A stretch of DNA of 59,091 nucleotides from a virus. Where the stretch lies: positions 1-59,091 of the IMG/VR virus record IMGVR_UViG_3300027908_000029. The stretch is one strand, 5' to 3'. Numbering within the stretch: the stretch's first letter is position 1; each line of letters starts with the position of its first letter. Below the pieces are notes generated by a model, which saw only the letters and a program-made list of their open reading frames with translations, was not told the origin of the DNA and did no database searches. Shown piece by piece: positions 23,375 through 33,200 of this stretch. The position numbers were made by a program, and so were the translations under genes.

Positions 23375-23422
23375 TGCGGAGTGGGTAGGGGCTGCTCAAG
23401 CGTAGTCTCTGGCCACTCCGCA
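23375..23422. other. 10-bp stem-loop between small capsid-region genes
   Basis: Arms TGCGGAGTGG (23375-23384) and CCACTCCGCA (23413-23422) pair perfectly around a 28-base loop. There is no T-run, so it is not a typical terminator. It may be an mRNA processing or stability element upstream of the 23454 gene. Confidence 0.5.
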
Positions 23423-23453
23423 TAACAATCTGCATCTGCAAGGAGGCGCAATC

Positions 23454-23696
23454 ATGGCAATGAAATCCGGCAAGAACAAAGAAGTAGCCAAGCACCCCCC
23501 GATGGGTTCCCGCGAAGAGTCCTTCGGTGGCTGCCCCGGAGAGGTAGCAATCGGCGGCGGCACGATGCACTTGTTCGGGCACAGGAAGAAAGAGTCGGGA
23601 GTCTGGCCGACCAATCCTGTCAGCGTTGATCAGAAATCGGGCTATCCGCAAGGCTGGGATGGCAAGAACATGGGTCCGAAGGCCGGCAAGAATTAA
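23454..23696 (+). CDS. Small basic head-region protein, 80 aa
   Basis: AAGGAGG precedes the ATG. The Gly/Lys-rich product has MKSGKNKEVAKHPPMGSREE and a C-terminal KNMGPKAGKN. No domain recognised. It is co-oriented with the scaffold and capsid genes, so a minor head protein is plausible. Confidence 0.72.
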   Translation: MAMKSGKNKEVAKHPPMGSREESFGGCPGEVAIGGGTMHLFGHRKKESGVWPTNPVSVDQKSGYPQGWDGKNMGPKAGKN

Positions 23697-23715
23697 CGAG
23701 CACTGATCGATCACA

Positions 23716-24117
23716 ATGGCAGACTCCACCAAATCCGGTAAGGCTCCTAGTTTCTACTCGGCAGCGGCTGACATGGCGATGCAGGGTGGGAAGCCGGGTG
23801 GAGCTGGCGCGGCCCCAGGTGGTGCAGGCGCATCCGGTGACACCGCCGCCGAGGAAACCAAGATCATCTCCACTTTGCTCGAAGTCTACGACAAGTGGGA
23901 GAAACTGGCGAAAGACCCAAAGCGCAAGGAAAAGATTCAGCAACTCGCAACGATCACGAAAGAGATTCAGTCGGGGCAGATGGGTGGAGACGGTAAGCCT
24001 CCCGCCGCAGCCGACGCAATGGGTGGGCCGACGCCGGATGCGGGCGCGGGAGCAGGAGGCATGGCCGCTGGTGCTGGTGGTGCAGCGGCAGGAGCAGGGC
24101 AGACAGTCCCGGCATAG
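23716..24117 (+). CDS. Head-region protein with Gly/Ala-rich ends, 133 aa
   Basis: A helical central domain (TLLEVYDKWEKLAKDPKRKE) is flanked by disordered Gly/Ala-rich stretches. It directly precedes the scaffold-like gene. It may be an assembly accessory. Function unknown. Confidence 0.7.
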   Translation: MADSTKSGKAPSFYSAAADMAMQGGKPGGAGAAPGGAGASGDTAAEETKIISTLLEVYDKWEKLAKDPKRKEKIQQLATITKEIQSGQMGGDGKPPAAADAMGGPTPDAGAGAGGMAAGAGGAAAGAGQTVPA

Positions 24118-24140
24118 TCCGGTGAACAGGAGACTCGATC

Positions 24141-24950
24141 ATGGCAAAGACTCTCAGCGAAGAACTTCTGGCACTACTTGACGCGGATACGCAGGCGAAA
24201 GTGAAAGCGGCGTTGGCAGCGAAACCCGAACTCATGGTCAGGGATTTGAAAGGCAAAGAATTGCTGGACCTGTATGACGGTGTGAGCGATGACACGACTA
24301 CTGCGACGACCACGGCCACGCACACGCCCACTCTGCCGAGTTCGGCCTCGACTACCGCTGCTGGCACAACTACGGTGGCATCCGGTAGCACATCAACTGG
24401 CGCTGCCGGCGAACTGGCCGTGGTACTCGCTCGGCTCGAATCCCTCAAGACCGACATCAACACGACCATCGAGGCCAAGCTCAAGGACTACATCCCAGCG
24501 GCCAAGCTCGACGAGTACCGGACATCACTGCTGACATCCGCGATCAAGTCCGCTGATGACTATGCGAGTGTCCGTGAATCCCACCGCGCGGAATTCAACG
24601 AACCTTTGGATCGCACGGCATTCGAGAAATTCGTCGTCGATCAAAAAGCCGGCGGAATTGGCTATCAATCCATGTCTGCCGCGCACGACGCATTTGTGAA
24701 AGACAAGCGTGTGACTGCGAGCGCCGCCGCCGAGAAAGCGAAGATCGATGCCGCAGTGGCCGAAGCACTGAAACAGGCACGGAGTTCTGGTAGCGTACCG
24801 GGTCAGACTCAGTCCACTGCGATGTCGCCGGCGCAGCAGGTGATTGCGAAGGCGAAGGCTGCGGGCAATGGTCAGGGCACTGGTAGCAACGCGGAGCGAG
24901 TGGCACGGGAACTCGAAGCACTGGAACGCAATCGCGCCAGCGTTCAGTAA
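24141..24950 (+). CDS. Scaffold-like capsid assembly protein
   Basis: The 269-residue, highly helical, Ala/Lys/Glu-rich product has a Thr/Ser-rich linker (about residues 50-90) and lies immediately before the major capsid gene. That position, composition and length fit a scaffolding protein. GGAG precedes the ATG. There is no sign of a protease domain. Confidence 0.72.
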   Translation: MAKTLSEELLALLDADTQAKVKAALAAKPELMVRDLKGKELLDLYDGVSDDTTTATTTATHTPTLPSSASTTAAGTTTVASGSTSTGAAGELAVVLARLESLKTDINTTIEAKLKDYIPAAKLDEYRTSLLTSAIKSADDYASVRESHRAEFNEPLDRTAFEKFVVDQKAGGIGYQSMSAAHDAFVKDKRVTASAAAEKAKIDAAVAEALKQARSSGSVPGQTQSTAMSPAQQVIAKAKAAGNGQGTGSNAERVARELEALERNRASVQ

Positions 24951-25006
24951 CACAAGTTTGGTTTTGGATTTCGATCTGAGAGTTCGCACCAACAGGAGAT
25001 AGTCGA

Positions 25007-25981
25007 ATGGCAAACTATGGTGATCTACAAGCCGTCACAACGAACTACATCAGTGACGAATTTATCGATTCCTACTTTAAGGTCAGCCCCACGTTTGTCA
25101 AAGTGTGGAAGGGTGGCACTATGGCCAAAGCCTATCCCGGCGGCTATCAGATCCAAGTGCCCTTTCAATACGCGCCTCTCAAAGCAGGCCCGTTCGCGCC
25201 CGGCGGAGTGTTCGACATCTCCTACATTCAGACGCAGACGGCGATGTTGTTCAATCCCAAGTTCAGCTACGCCAATGTCACAGTCCGTCGCACTGACTTG
25301 GCGATCAACCGTGGCTGGCCAGCGGTGATGAATTTCCTGGAGCCGAAGGTGGTGAATGCTGAACAAGCGCTCGCCCAGACTCTGATCACTCAGTTTTTCG
25401 CGGACGGTCAGGGCACAGTGACTCCCGTGATCGCACTCGACGGGATTCTGGCCGGATACGATGACGGCACCAATTACACGTCCTACGGCGGGATCACGCG
25501 GACTTCGATCGCGACAGGCGCGTCCACTGGCATCAACGGATATTTCTTTTCCAACTCGTCCACCAACTGGCCGTTCAGTCTCCAGCAATTACAAGTGGCG
25601 TATGGCCAAGCGACATTCGGCCCGGACCAGCCCAATTTCATCGCTACCACCCAGTCGATCTACAACTCGTTCTGGGCGAAGATGCTGCCGATGCAGCGCA
25701 CATACGAGATCGACCCCGATTTGCAGTCCGCTGGATTCCGCAGCTTCAAGTTCAACGGGATGTCGGTAGTCGTCGATCAGTACTGCCCGAGCGCGACCAT
25801 CTTCGGCATGAACACGGATTACATCGACGCCTATGTCTCAGAGGATCCAGCGTTCAACTTCGGGTTCACCGGATGGAAAGAGTTACCGAACTCGCTGGAC
25901 ATGGCGGCACAGACCGTTTTTGGAGGCAACATCGTCGTGACCGCTCCCCGGCTCGGTTTTGTGATGACGCAGGTTCAGTAA
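25007..25981 (+). CDS. Major capsid protein
   Basis: The 324-residue product starts MANYGDLQAVTTNYISDEF and has the mixed beta-rich pattern of an HK97-fold coat protein. Examples are YPGGYQIQVPFQYAP and, near the C-terminus, GNIVVTAPRLGFVM. A CAGGAG site precedes the ATG. Position after the scaffold-like gene and before a structural gene supports the call. It forms the icosahedral head shell. Confidence 0.88.
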   Translation: MANYGDLQAVTTNYISDEFIDSYFKVSPTFVKVWKGGTMAKAYPGGYQIQVPFQYAPLKAGPFAPGGVFDISYIQTQTAMLFNPKFSYANVTVRRTDLAINRGWPAVMNFLEPKVVNAEQALAQTLITQFFADGQGTVTPVIALDGILAGYDDGTNYTSYGGITRTSIATGASTGINGYFFSNSSTNWPFSLQQLQVAYGQATFGPDQPNFIATTQSIYNSFWAKMLPMQRTYEIDPDLQSAGFRSFKFNGMSVVVDQYCPSATIFGMNTDYIDAYVSEDPAFNFGFTGWKELPNSLDMAAQTVFGGNIVVTAPRLGFVMTQVQ

Positions 25982-25983
25982 TT

Positions 25984-26000
25984 GTAAACGTTTACGATTT
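25984..26000. promoter_or_regulatory. Palindrome GTAAACGTTTAC with 12-mer CGTTTACGATTT
   Basis: A perfect 12-bp palindrome (25984-25995) overlaps the 12-mer also found at 12926. It lies just after the capsid stop and 28 bases before the next start. A regulatory site is likely; the protein that binds it is unknown. Confidence 0.45.
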
Positions 26001-26027
26001 AAGACTTTCGCACTACGGAGAATCGCA

Positions 26028-26645
26028 ATGGCACTGACGAATGAATTTCCGGTAATCGGACCGAACGCACTCGGCAACGTCTACGGTGTAGTGGATGCCT
26101 ACAACACTCTACTGCCGAACAACGGTGCGTTGAATCCTCTGGGCTCATTGTGGACGATCCCGTCGCCGTCGCAGGGCGGCAACACCCTGCTGGCTACGAG
26201 TGTCGGCTACGGAAGTTTTCTGACAGTTCGTTACGTTCGGTACAGCTCGACCTCTAATCCAGCGATGGTGGCTGGTCCGGGCGTCGTGTATTACACGGAC
26301 GAAACACTCACTACGGTGACAGGCGCGTATTCGGAAAGCTACCTCGCCAGCAACCCGACTTATGCTGCCGGGTTCCTGCTGCCGAACACGGGATCGGTGA
26401 CGGGTGTCGGCCTCGGATCGGGTGTGTCTGCTACTTTGCTCAATGGCAATTACGTATTCATCGCGGTTGCTGGATTCGTGCCCAAGGCTTACGTCGGCGG
26501 CGCAGCGCAGGGCAATCCGTTCATGGGTACGACTGGAGCGTTCACAGTCGCTATCACCACCACGGTGCTGCGAACGATCGGCTGGGTGTGGAGTTCGCCG
26601 TCGTCCAGCATCGCTGATGTGGTGATGGGGATTCCGCTGTTCTAA
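26028..26645 (+). CDS. Virion structural protein (capsid-associated), 205 aa
   Basis: Directly follows the capsid gene, with GGAG before the ATG. The product is beta-rich and Gly/Ser/Thr-rich, with no signal peptide. Such genes often encode head decoration or head-fibre proteins, but no family is recognised. The gene at 27265 has a similar composition and may be a relative. Confidence 0.72.
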   Translation: MALTNEFPVIGPNALGNVYGVVDAYNTLLPNNGALNPLGSLWTIPSPSQGGNTLLATSVGYGSFLTVRYVRYSSTSNPAMVAGPGVVYYTDETLTTVTGAYSESYLASNPTYAAGFLLPNTGSVTGVGLGSGVSATLLNGNYVFIAVAGFVPKAYVGGAAQGNPFMGTTGAFTVAITTTVLRTIGWVWSSPSSSIADVVMGIPLF

Positions 26646-26677
26646 CTGCGGTCGGCATCGAGTAAGGAGATTTTCAA

Positions 26678-27262
26678 ATGGGCAAGGCGACTTCGGAGAT
26701 CGGTGAGAGAGGAGTTCTAAAAGTAATAGATGAACTTCTTGCGCGCGGGCTTTCGCCTTATCGTCCTGTTGTTGATGATGGCGTGGATATCATGCTGTCT
26801 TCAGGGTTGAGGATTCAGGTAAAAACGGCTAATTTAACTTGCCACGGTAGATCAAAAAATGGGGAGCTTCGCTATCGTGCATACGCTTTTAGCCCAGAGG
26901 GTGTGCGATTTACACAACAGGTTCCAAATAAGCCCACATTCACATGGACGCAGCGGAAGAAGTCCTCGCAAGTTGATTTCTATGTGCTGGTTGGGTTGAA
27001 CGAAAACAGATTCTGGATAGTGGCCTCCAAACACTTGTCGCGTATGCATAGGGTCAAAATAGGTGCCAAAATTGTAAGATTTAGGCATCACGGTGATAGG
27101 GAAGCCGACTGGACTGCGATTCGATCAGGAGAGGATAATTGGGATTTGCTAAGAGCGGCTATTAGGCGAGAACCTGATTCGTTTAACCCAGATATACAAG
27201 AACTATCCAAATTTTACTTTAAGGAGGAAGACACCATCGCTTCTTTTGCTGGTGTCAACTAA
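26678..27262 (+). CDS. PD-(D/E)XK-like nuclease, inserted
   Basis: The 194-residue product shows a conserved N-terminal Glu helix (E7, E10), then DDGVDIML (D37) and RIQVKTAN (Q47-x-K49). This matches the PD-(D/E)XK nuclease core. The gene is visibly more A+T-rich than the structural genes around it, suggesting foreign origin. It most likely is a homing or modification-dependent endonuclease. It ends 2 bases before the next gene's TTG start, and the good AAGGAGG site near its end lies inside its own coding sequence. Confidence 0.72.
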   Translation: MGKATSEIGERGVLKVIDELLARGLSPYRPVVDDGVDIMLSSGLRIQVKTANLTCHGRSKNGELRYRAYAFSPEGVRFTQQVPNKPTFTWTQRKKSSQVDFYVLVGLNENRFWIVASKHLSRMHRVKIGAKIVRFRHHGDREADWTAIRSGEDNWDLLRAAIRREPDSFNPDIQELSKFYFKEEDTIASFAGVN

Positions 27263-27264
27263 TC

Positions 27265-27684
27265 TTGGCCTTAGCGAACCCTTTGCCCGCAGTCCAAGGC
27301 GCACGCATTGTTCTCGGTCCCGGCATCTGGGAGGACACGTTCATCATCGCTCCCGGTACGTCTGACTACGTGAACACCGGGACCATCGGCACCAGCGGTT
27401 ACATCATCAGTGCACTATCACTCAGGCTCAACCCGACCTATGGCATCATGTCGGCGTGGGTGAGTGGTAACAACGGAACCGCCGCTGGGTATGTCGCCCA
27501 AGTCTATCTCCCGATCGCGCAGATGGGCGGGGTGACTACCGGTGCTGGCTTCGAGGGGTACTCGGCGCTCAACTTCCAAGTGTTCAACTCTCCGGCCTCG
27601 GCTGGAGTGGCACCACTGACGCAAGCGGCCAGCGGATTCAACTTTACGGGCTGTGTCTGGTTGCTTACGGTTCGCGGACAATAA
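27265..27684 (+). CDS. Virion structural protein, 139 aa
   Basis: The apparent start is TTG 27265, with no ribosome site at normal spacing. The upstream AAGGAGG is about 45 bases away, inside the nuclease gene. This looks like a start region disturbed by the nuclease insertion. The product is beta-rich with LANPLPAVQGARIVLGPG at its N-terminus. Likely a minor head or decoration protein; no family recognised. Confidence 0.68.
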   Translation: MALANPLPAVQGARIVLGPGIWEDTFIIAPGTSDYVNTGTIGTSGYIISALSLRLNPTYGIMSAWVSGNNGTAAGYVAQVYLPIAQMGGVTTGAGFEGYSALNFQVFNSPASAGVAPLTQAASGFNFTGCVWLLTVRGQ

Positions 27685-27728
27685 TTTCAGGCGTCACAGG
27701 AGACATCAATTTTTCGCTGCTGACTGCC

Positions 27729-27769
27729 GAGGGGGACTAATTAAATTATGTCACCGATTAGTCCCCCTC
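27729..27769 (+). promoter_or_regulatory. 13-bp hairpin enclosing the start codon
   Basis: Arms GAGGGGGACTAAT (27729-27741) and ATTAGTCCCCCTC (27757-27769) pair perfectly. The 15-base loop holds the ATG (27748), and the purine-rich stretch that could serve as a ribosome site is in the 5' arm. It should limit translation unless opened, for example by upstream ribosomes. Confidence 0.7.
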
Positions 27770-28788
27770 CTCCTATTCCCGGCCAGATCGTACCTAACGG
27801 TCAAGCGCCATATACGCAAGCCTATACGTTCGGCCAGGCTATCGGCAATGTCGCCTCTTGGGTACCACACGCCAGTTTGTCCATGATTCAAAATTGGCTT
27901 AACGACGGCCTGCGCGAAGTCGTTGGCCGCCGCCTCTGGTATGGCAATCTCACGCGCGGACAAATCCTCACGAGCGGCTACTACCAGCAGGGCTCGATCG
28001 CGCTCACATACGGCTCGACTAGCGTGCAGGGTACTGGTACGAACTGGACTCAATCTCTGAATGGGCTTCCTATCACTCAGCAGTCTCTGCGCACTGGGTA
28101 CTCGTCGCCAATCTACAACATCGTCGCTCTGAATCAGTCGAGCCAAGTGCTCACTCTGGATCTCCCGTGGGGGAATCCGTCGATCAGTTCGACGGGCTAC
28201 TACATCACAAGCTTGTATTTCAGCATCCCGAATCTGAAATTCTTCTTTTCTGTTCGCAATCTACAAATGTATTACAGGCTCAACACCAACTTCTCTCAGG
28301 CGTTCGTAGACAACTACGATCCGTCGCGGATGATCATCATGTATCCCCGGCTCATCGCTACGATGCCGCCGGACCCGAGCGGGAATTACCAATTCGAGAT
28401 GTGGCCTGCGTCGAATGTGCAAACCGCGTATCCGTGGACGGGATACGTTCAGCCGGCTCCACTCGTGAACGATACCGATAATTTCCCTGCGTTCTGCCGG
28501 TCGGATGCGATAGTGTCTTACGCGATCTCGCAGGCTCTCATGTACCGCACGAAAGACAATCCTAATTACTCTGAGGCCGTGGCGGTTACACTGGCTCAAC
28601 AGAAGCACAAAGAATTCGAGATGCGGATCAATACCGCCGCGCAAGAAGACGAGAATCTGTGGCGGGCCGATATCGTCATGGCGGAGGAGATGCAGGCCCC
28701 GCTGATGGGACCGGATGGACAGTACAGTGGTGGCGCGATGCTCGCGGCGATGTCGGCACAGAGCAGCGATGGCGGGTACTGGGGCTGA
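27748..28788 (+). CDS. Connector-like virion protein, 346 aa
   Basis: A short Pro-rich N-terminus (MSPISPPPPIPG) is followed by FGQAIGNVASWVPHASLSM and VVGRRLWYG. A central beta region contains GTGTNWTQSLNGLPI. The C-terminal part is helical (YSEAVAVTLAQQKHKEFEMR). The gene position after head proteins and the general layout suggest a head-to-tail adaptor. It is not certain. The start codon lies in the hairpin at 27729-27769. Confidence 0.7.
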   Translation: MSPISPPPPIPGQIVPNGQAPYTQAYTFGQAIGNVASWVPHASLSMIQNWLNDGLREVVGRRLWYGNLTRGQILTSGYYQQGSIALTYGSTSVQGTGTNWTQSLNGLPITQQSLRTGYSSPIYNIVALNQSSQVLTLDLPWGNPSISSTGYYITSLYFSIPNLKFFFSVRNLQMYYRLNTNFSQAFVDNYDPSRMIIMYPRLIATMPPDPSGNYQFEMWPASNVQTAYPWTGYVQPAPLVNDTDNFPAFCRSDAIVSYAISQALMYRTKDNPNYSEAVAVTLAQQKHKEFEMRINTAAQEDENLWRADIVMAEEMQAPLMGPDGQYSGGAMLAAMSAQSSDGGYWG

Positions 28789-28822
28789 AACTGGTTGCAC
28801 CGCGTGTTAGGATTTCATTGAG

Positions 28823-29269
28823 ATGATTACCTGCATAAAATGTCCGAAGGACCGCAACACTCACCCGCGCGGGGTCAGTTATTTCCGCGAAGGATCGTTT
28901 GTGGAGTACTGCCGAGTGCATGACCCAGCGAATCACCGAGCGCTGTTCGCGGCGCGAAATGCGTTTGAGAACTTCACTCTCGACCATGTCAAGGACGAGC
29001 GCGGCCAAAAGGTCAAGGTGAACTCTCTAGCGGAACTCAGGGCGGCGGAGAAAAAGTACAACTTCGCATTAGCCTGCGCGACCGATGACGGTGGCAAAGC
29101 GGATAAGCCTCCGCAGCACATGCCCCATGCCGGAGACATTACCTATGGCAAGAAGCGCGTGTGGAACCGTGATCCCGCCGCATATGTGAATCCGTCCGGC
29201 GTCAGCACTGGACTGGCAGCGGACCCGAAGCGGGATACACTGATCGACAGGCCGAATCTGACCACGTAG
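28823..29269 (+). CDS. Hypothetical virion-region protein with zinc-like N-terminus
   Basis: The N-terminus has TCIKCPKDRN and EYCRVHD, a possible zinc site. The rest is charged with a helical stretch (SLAELRAAEKKYNFALACA). No family recognised. It lies in the plus-strand structural operon. Confidence 0.7.
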   Translation: MITCIKCPKDRNTHPRGVSYFREGSFVEYCRVHDPANHRALFAARNAFENFTLDHVKDERGQKVKVNSLAELRAAEKKYNFALACATDDGGKADKPPQHMPHAGDITYGKKRVWNRDPAAYVNPSGVSTGLAADPKRDTLIDRPNLTT

Positions 29270-29291
29270 GCGAACAGAAGGAGTCACAGAG

Positions 29292-29651
29292 ATGGCAGTC
29301 AAACTACGCACGGATCGCAAGCAGTCCTTCGACAATCACATGTTGCCTCAGCGCAATGACCAAGTGAGCGCGGGACGCCAGTCGCATGTGCGAACCAACG
29401 CCTATCCACTGGACACTTTCGTGGACCCGGACTCGCTGCGTAATCGTCGTGAGTGGGACTGGCGCACAGGGGAAACCCGCACAGTGCCGATGTCAGTGCT
29501 TGAGAATGCCAAGCGCCACATGACAAAGCTAAAGTTTCACACTGTCACCTCGGCGCGCACTCATCCTGATCCGCAGGTCGATTACGGCTACGGCGCACTG
29601 GCAGCACCAGCATCCATCAAGACCAAGGCCAACAAGAGGAAGGCACGATAG
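29292..29651 (+). CDS. Small basic structural-region protein, 119 aa
   Basis: A GGAG-type site precedes the ATG. The product is basic, with KTKANKRKAR at its C-terminus. No motif recognised. Likely a minor virion or assembly protein, from its position. Confidence 0.68.
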   Translation: MAVKLRTDRKQSFDNHMLPQRNDQVSAGRQSHVRTNAYPLDTFVDPDSLRNRREWDWRTGETRTVPMSVLENAKRHMTKLKFHTVTSARTHPDPQVDYGYGALAAPASIKTKANKRKAR

Positions 29652-29661
29652 GGGTAATCGC

Positions 29662-30279
29662 ATGGCATATCGTCAGATCAAATCGACGTTCACTCTGGCT
29701 GGGACTAATCAGCCTCAGCCGATGATTGGCTCGTGGATTACCGCTGGTGCTGGGATCACTGCGCCTGCGGGTGCGCCCATTACTCTGACTCTCGGCACCG
29801 CGACCACCTCCGGCAACGACGCCACCAACATTTTCGTCAACGGCGAAACCGCACTCCTCGTCGATCCCAATGGCGCGCATATGGAGTCCGTGCACATCGC
29901 ATCGGTGTTGAATAACACTGTGACTCTCGGAGCATCCACTGACACTACCGCTCAAGGTGGCGCGAATCCCGTTACACGTTACGCACATGTCGCAGGCGCA
30001 GTCGGCATGGGCACTTGGATCATGCCGAACATGATGGCGAATAACTTTCTGCTGATGTACGAGGACGGAGGCACTGGGGCATTCATGTACATTGGGTGCT
30101 CGGGGGCAATGACGGCGACCGCGTACAGGATTTTCAAGCTGTCGAAAGTGTCGTCGAACGTGCAGCCGCAATACTATTCGTCTGCGATGTACTCTCCGGG
30201 AAATCCATTCAATCTGTCGGAGATTTTCGTCTACGGCACGGCTGGAGATCAGTGGTCCGTTTCCATCGCAATCGACTGA
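29662..30279 (+). CDS. Virion structural protein, 205 aa
   Basis: Beta-rich, Ala/Gly/Thr-rich product with no signal peptide, located just before the fibre cassette. It contains TLGTATTSGNDATNIFVNGE. No family recognised; a baseplate, collar or fibre-base role is possible. Confidence 0.68.
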   Translation: MAYRQIKSTFTLAGTNQPQPMIGSWITAGAGITAPAGAPITLTLGTATTSGNDATNIFVNGETALLVDPNGAHMESVHIASVLNNTVTLGASTDTTAQGGANPVTRYAHVAGAVGMGTWIMPNMMANNFLLMYEDGGTGAFMYIGCSGAMTATAYRIFKLSKVSSNVQPQYYSSAMYSPGNPFNLSEIFVYGTAGDQWSVSIAID

Positions 30280-30286
30280 GGCATGC

Positions 30287-33200
30287 ATGCACAAACTTAT
30301 CAAACTGGCAATCGCAGTTGCAGCACTCTCGGTATGTGCACTTGCCCAGCAAGGCGGCGGCGGTGGTGGCGGCACGACTCTCCCATCCCCGACTGCATCC
30401 GCTCAGTGTTTCGTGTCCACTGGCACTGCCCAAGGCAACTGGACCTGGGGATCGTGCTCAGGGTCGTCTAATCTTGGGTTTGCGTCCATCACCGCTGGCA
30501 CGAACACCGCAGCGCTGGTAGTCGGCTCTGGCGGTACGCTGACATATACAGGTACAGGCGTTATTGACGCCAATGAAATCCTCAATGTCGCTCTGCCCGC
30601 GATTGCATCTGGCTACCTCAATTACAACGGATCGGCATGGGTGTTCACGAACCCGTTTGCGTCTCCGACGTTCACTGGGACGGTGACGATCTCTGGGCTA
30701 TTGACTGGTTGCATCACCAACACTGCTGGCGTCATCAGCAGCACCGGCACTCCATGCAACAGCCCGTTTGTGTTCCCGGCGACCGCATCCGGCACCACTA
30801 CCTCTGGCGGCGTGACATATTTCAGCTCCACCACGGTGCTGTCATCGTCGGGACTGCTGGCATTCGGTCAATTCGTTCTCGGTGGCGGTGCAGGCGGCGC
30901 TCCCACAACATCATTCTCAGTGGTCCCGCCGGTCAACGGTGGCAGTGGAGTTGCCTCCCCCACAGCCAACGCCGTACCAGTAGCCGAAGGTAGCAGCAAT
31001 TACAACTTCGTCACCACGGCCACCTCCGGCCTGTGCTTTCTATCCAACGGCACTGGCAACGACCCGAGTTTTCAAGCGTGCCCGGCGGGATCGACAGTAT
31101 TTCCGCTGACTATCAGTGGGACTGTCACAAGTGGTGGTATCCCGTATTTCAGTTCCACTACAGTCGAGACATCCTCAGCGCAACTCGCTTCCGGTGCTCT
31201 GGTGGTCGGTGGCGGTGCAGGCGGTGCACCAGCAACAGGCAATGGCGATTTCACATACGCCACACATACTCTGACTGGCGGCGCATCCGGCATTCTCAAT
31301 CTCTCCGCGATGGCAGCGACGGCATTCAAGATCCCGACTGTCGCTGGTGCCGCTCCCACTGCGGATGGAGCGATCGCTACTAACTCGACTACTCACGCGC
31401 TCAACGTCGGCTCAAACGGCAGCACTCTGGTCGAAGCCGTTGCTGCATCCGGTGCGACCAGTGTCAGCACCAATTGTGGCAGCACGAGCACTGTGGTCAC
31501 GGCGATCTCGGGCGCGGCTGCTCCCACCTGCACCTCGATCTCATCCACGTACCTACCAGCCGATGTCGTGTACAACGACACAACGAACACTTACACAGCT
31601 AACTTGCAGTCGTTCGCCGCTGCCACGATGTCCCTGCCTGCGAGTGCGGCCTACGCGCCTACCACCGCAGGCCTATTTGGATACGACTCAACCAATGCTC
31701 GGCTAGTCTTTGGCAACGGCTCCACCACGTCGATCATCCCGTGGTTCACTGGCACTTCCACCAACAATGACTGCGCGGAATACACCGGGACTCTCGGCGC
31801 GCTGACAAGCACGACCTGCGTGTACAAGTTCTCCGGGGATGGCACATTCGCCAGCAACTCGAACTCCACGGGCAATGTCACACTTACGCTCAACACCGCT
31901 GGCTCTCATAAATGGTGGGGGAACAATACTGGGTCCACAGCCGCAGCGGGATACGAAGCCCTCACCACCAGTGACCTGCCTACCATACAGATCTCCGGTG
32001 GCGGCACCAACGCGACATCTGCTGCTGCCGGGCAAGTCCCGAACACGTCCTCGTCATCGGCGTCCGCATGGACAGCATCACCTAATTTTGGCATCAACGG
32101 CACTACAAACGGAGTCCTCAATCTCGCCACCAGCACTGGCGGCGGCGCATACATCAGCATCCTGAATGGCGGCGCAACCTCCGCGTATAACTTCAATCTC
32201 CCTATCACTGTGGGCAGCGCAGGCCAAGTCCTAGCCAGTCAGGGTGGTGGCTCATCCGCGATGACATGGGTCAGTCCACTGACCAATCCAATGACCACTC
32301 TGGGTGACATGATCTACGGCGGGGCAAGCGGAGCAGTCACTCGACTGGCAGGCCCAACTGGTCCCAATGGCATCCCCCAGACCATATGCGAAACTCCCAG
32401 TGCTGGTGCTGCCACTGCCGAGGCATTCTGCATCCCCGGTGTGCCAGTGGATACCTCGAACACTGCCACGATTCCAATCACTGACGACGTGAGCCTGATC
32501 GCGCCGACCACTCTGACCGCTCTGTCTGGCGCGAACATGCTAACGAACAACTATGCGTTCGCAGTGCTCAACGACAACACATCTGCTATCACGTACACTC
32601 CGGCATCGGGACTGGTATACCCGAGCGGCGGCAGCACCCAGATAATCCCGCCATCGTGGTTTACATTCGTGTACACCAACAACACAAACACTTACATGCC
32701 AGTGATGCCGACGATCGCGGCGTTCCCGAATACCAGCACGAATCAAGCACTCGCGTTTAACTCCGCGACTGGAGTGTTGAGCGCGGTGACATACGGCACT
32801 GTGAGTAGTGTTGGACTCACGACTAATTCTGGTTCGTCCTCTGGGATATTTGCGGTCACCGGGTCGCCAGTTACAGGTTCGGGCACGCTCAACTTCAACC
32901 TCTCCGGTACATCCGGTGGCATAGCGTGTTTCACATCGACTACGGTGCTGGCGTCATCGTCGGCTCTCACCGCTAACGCTCTTACAAAGGGCGGTGGTGC
33001 GGGAGTCTGCCCGACGAACTCTGACCTGCAAGAGTCCTCGAATCTCCTCAACAACACTACCAGCACTCAGTCTTGGACTGTCGCTGGCGGCCAAGACGCA
33101 TCCGCTAATTCAGTGCTCGGCGGCATTACTCTGCGCGGCGCGAATGAAACTGGCGCAGGCGGCAGCACATCTGCTGGCGGTGGCGTACTCGTCGCAGGTG

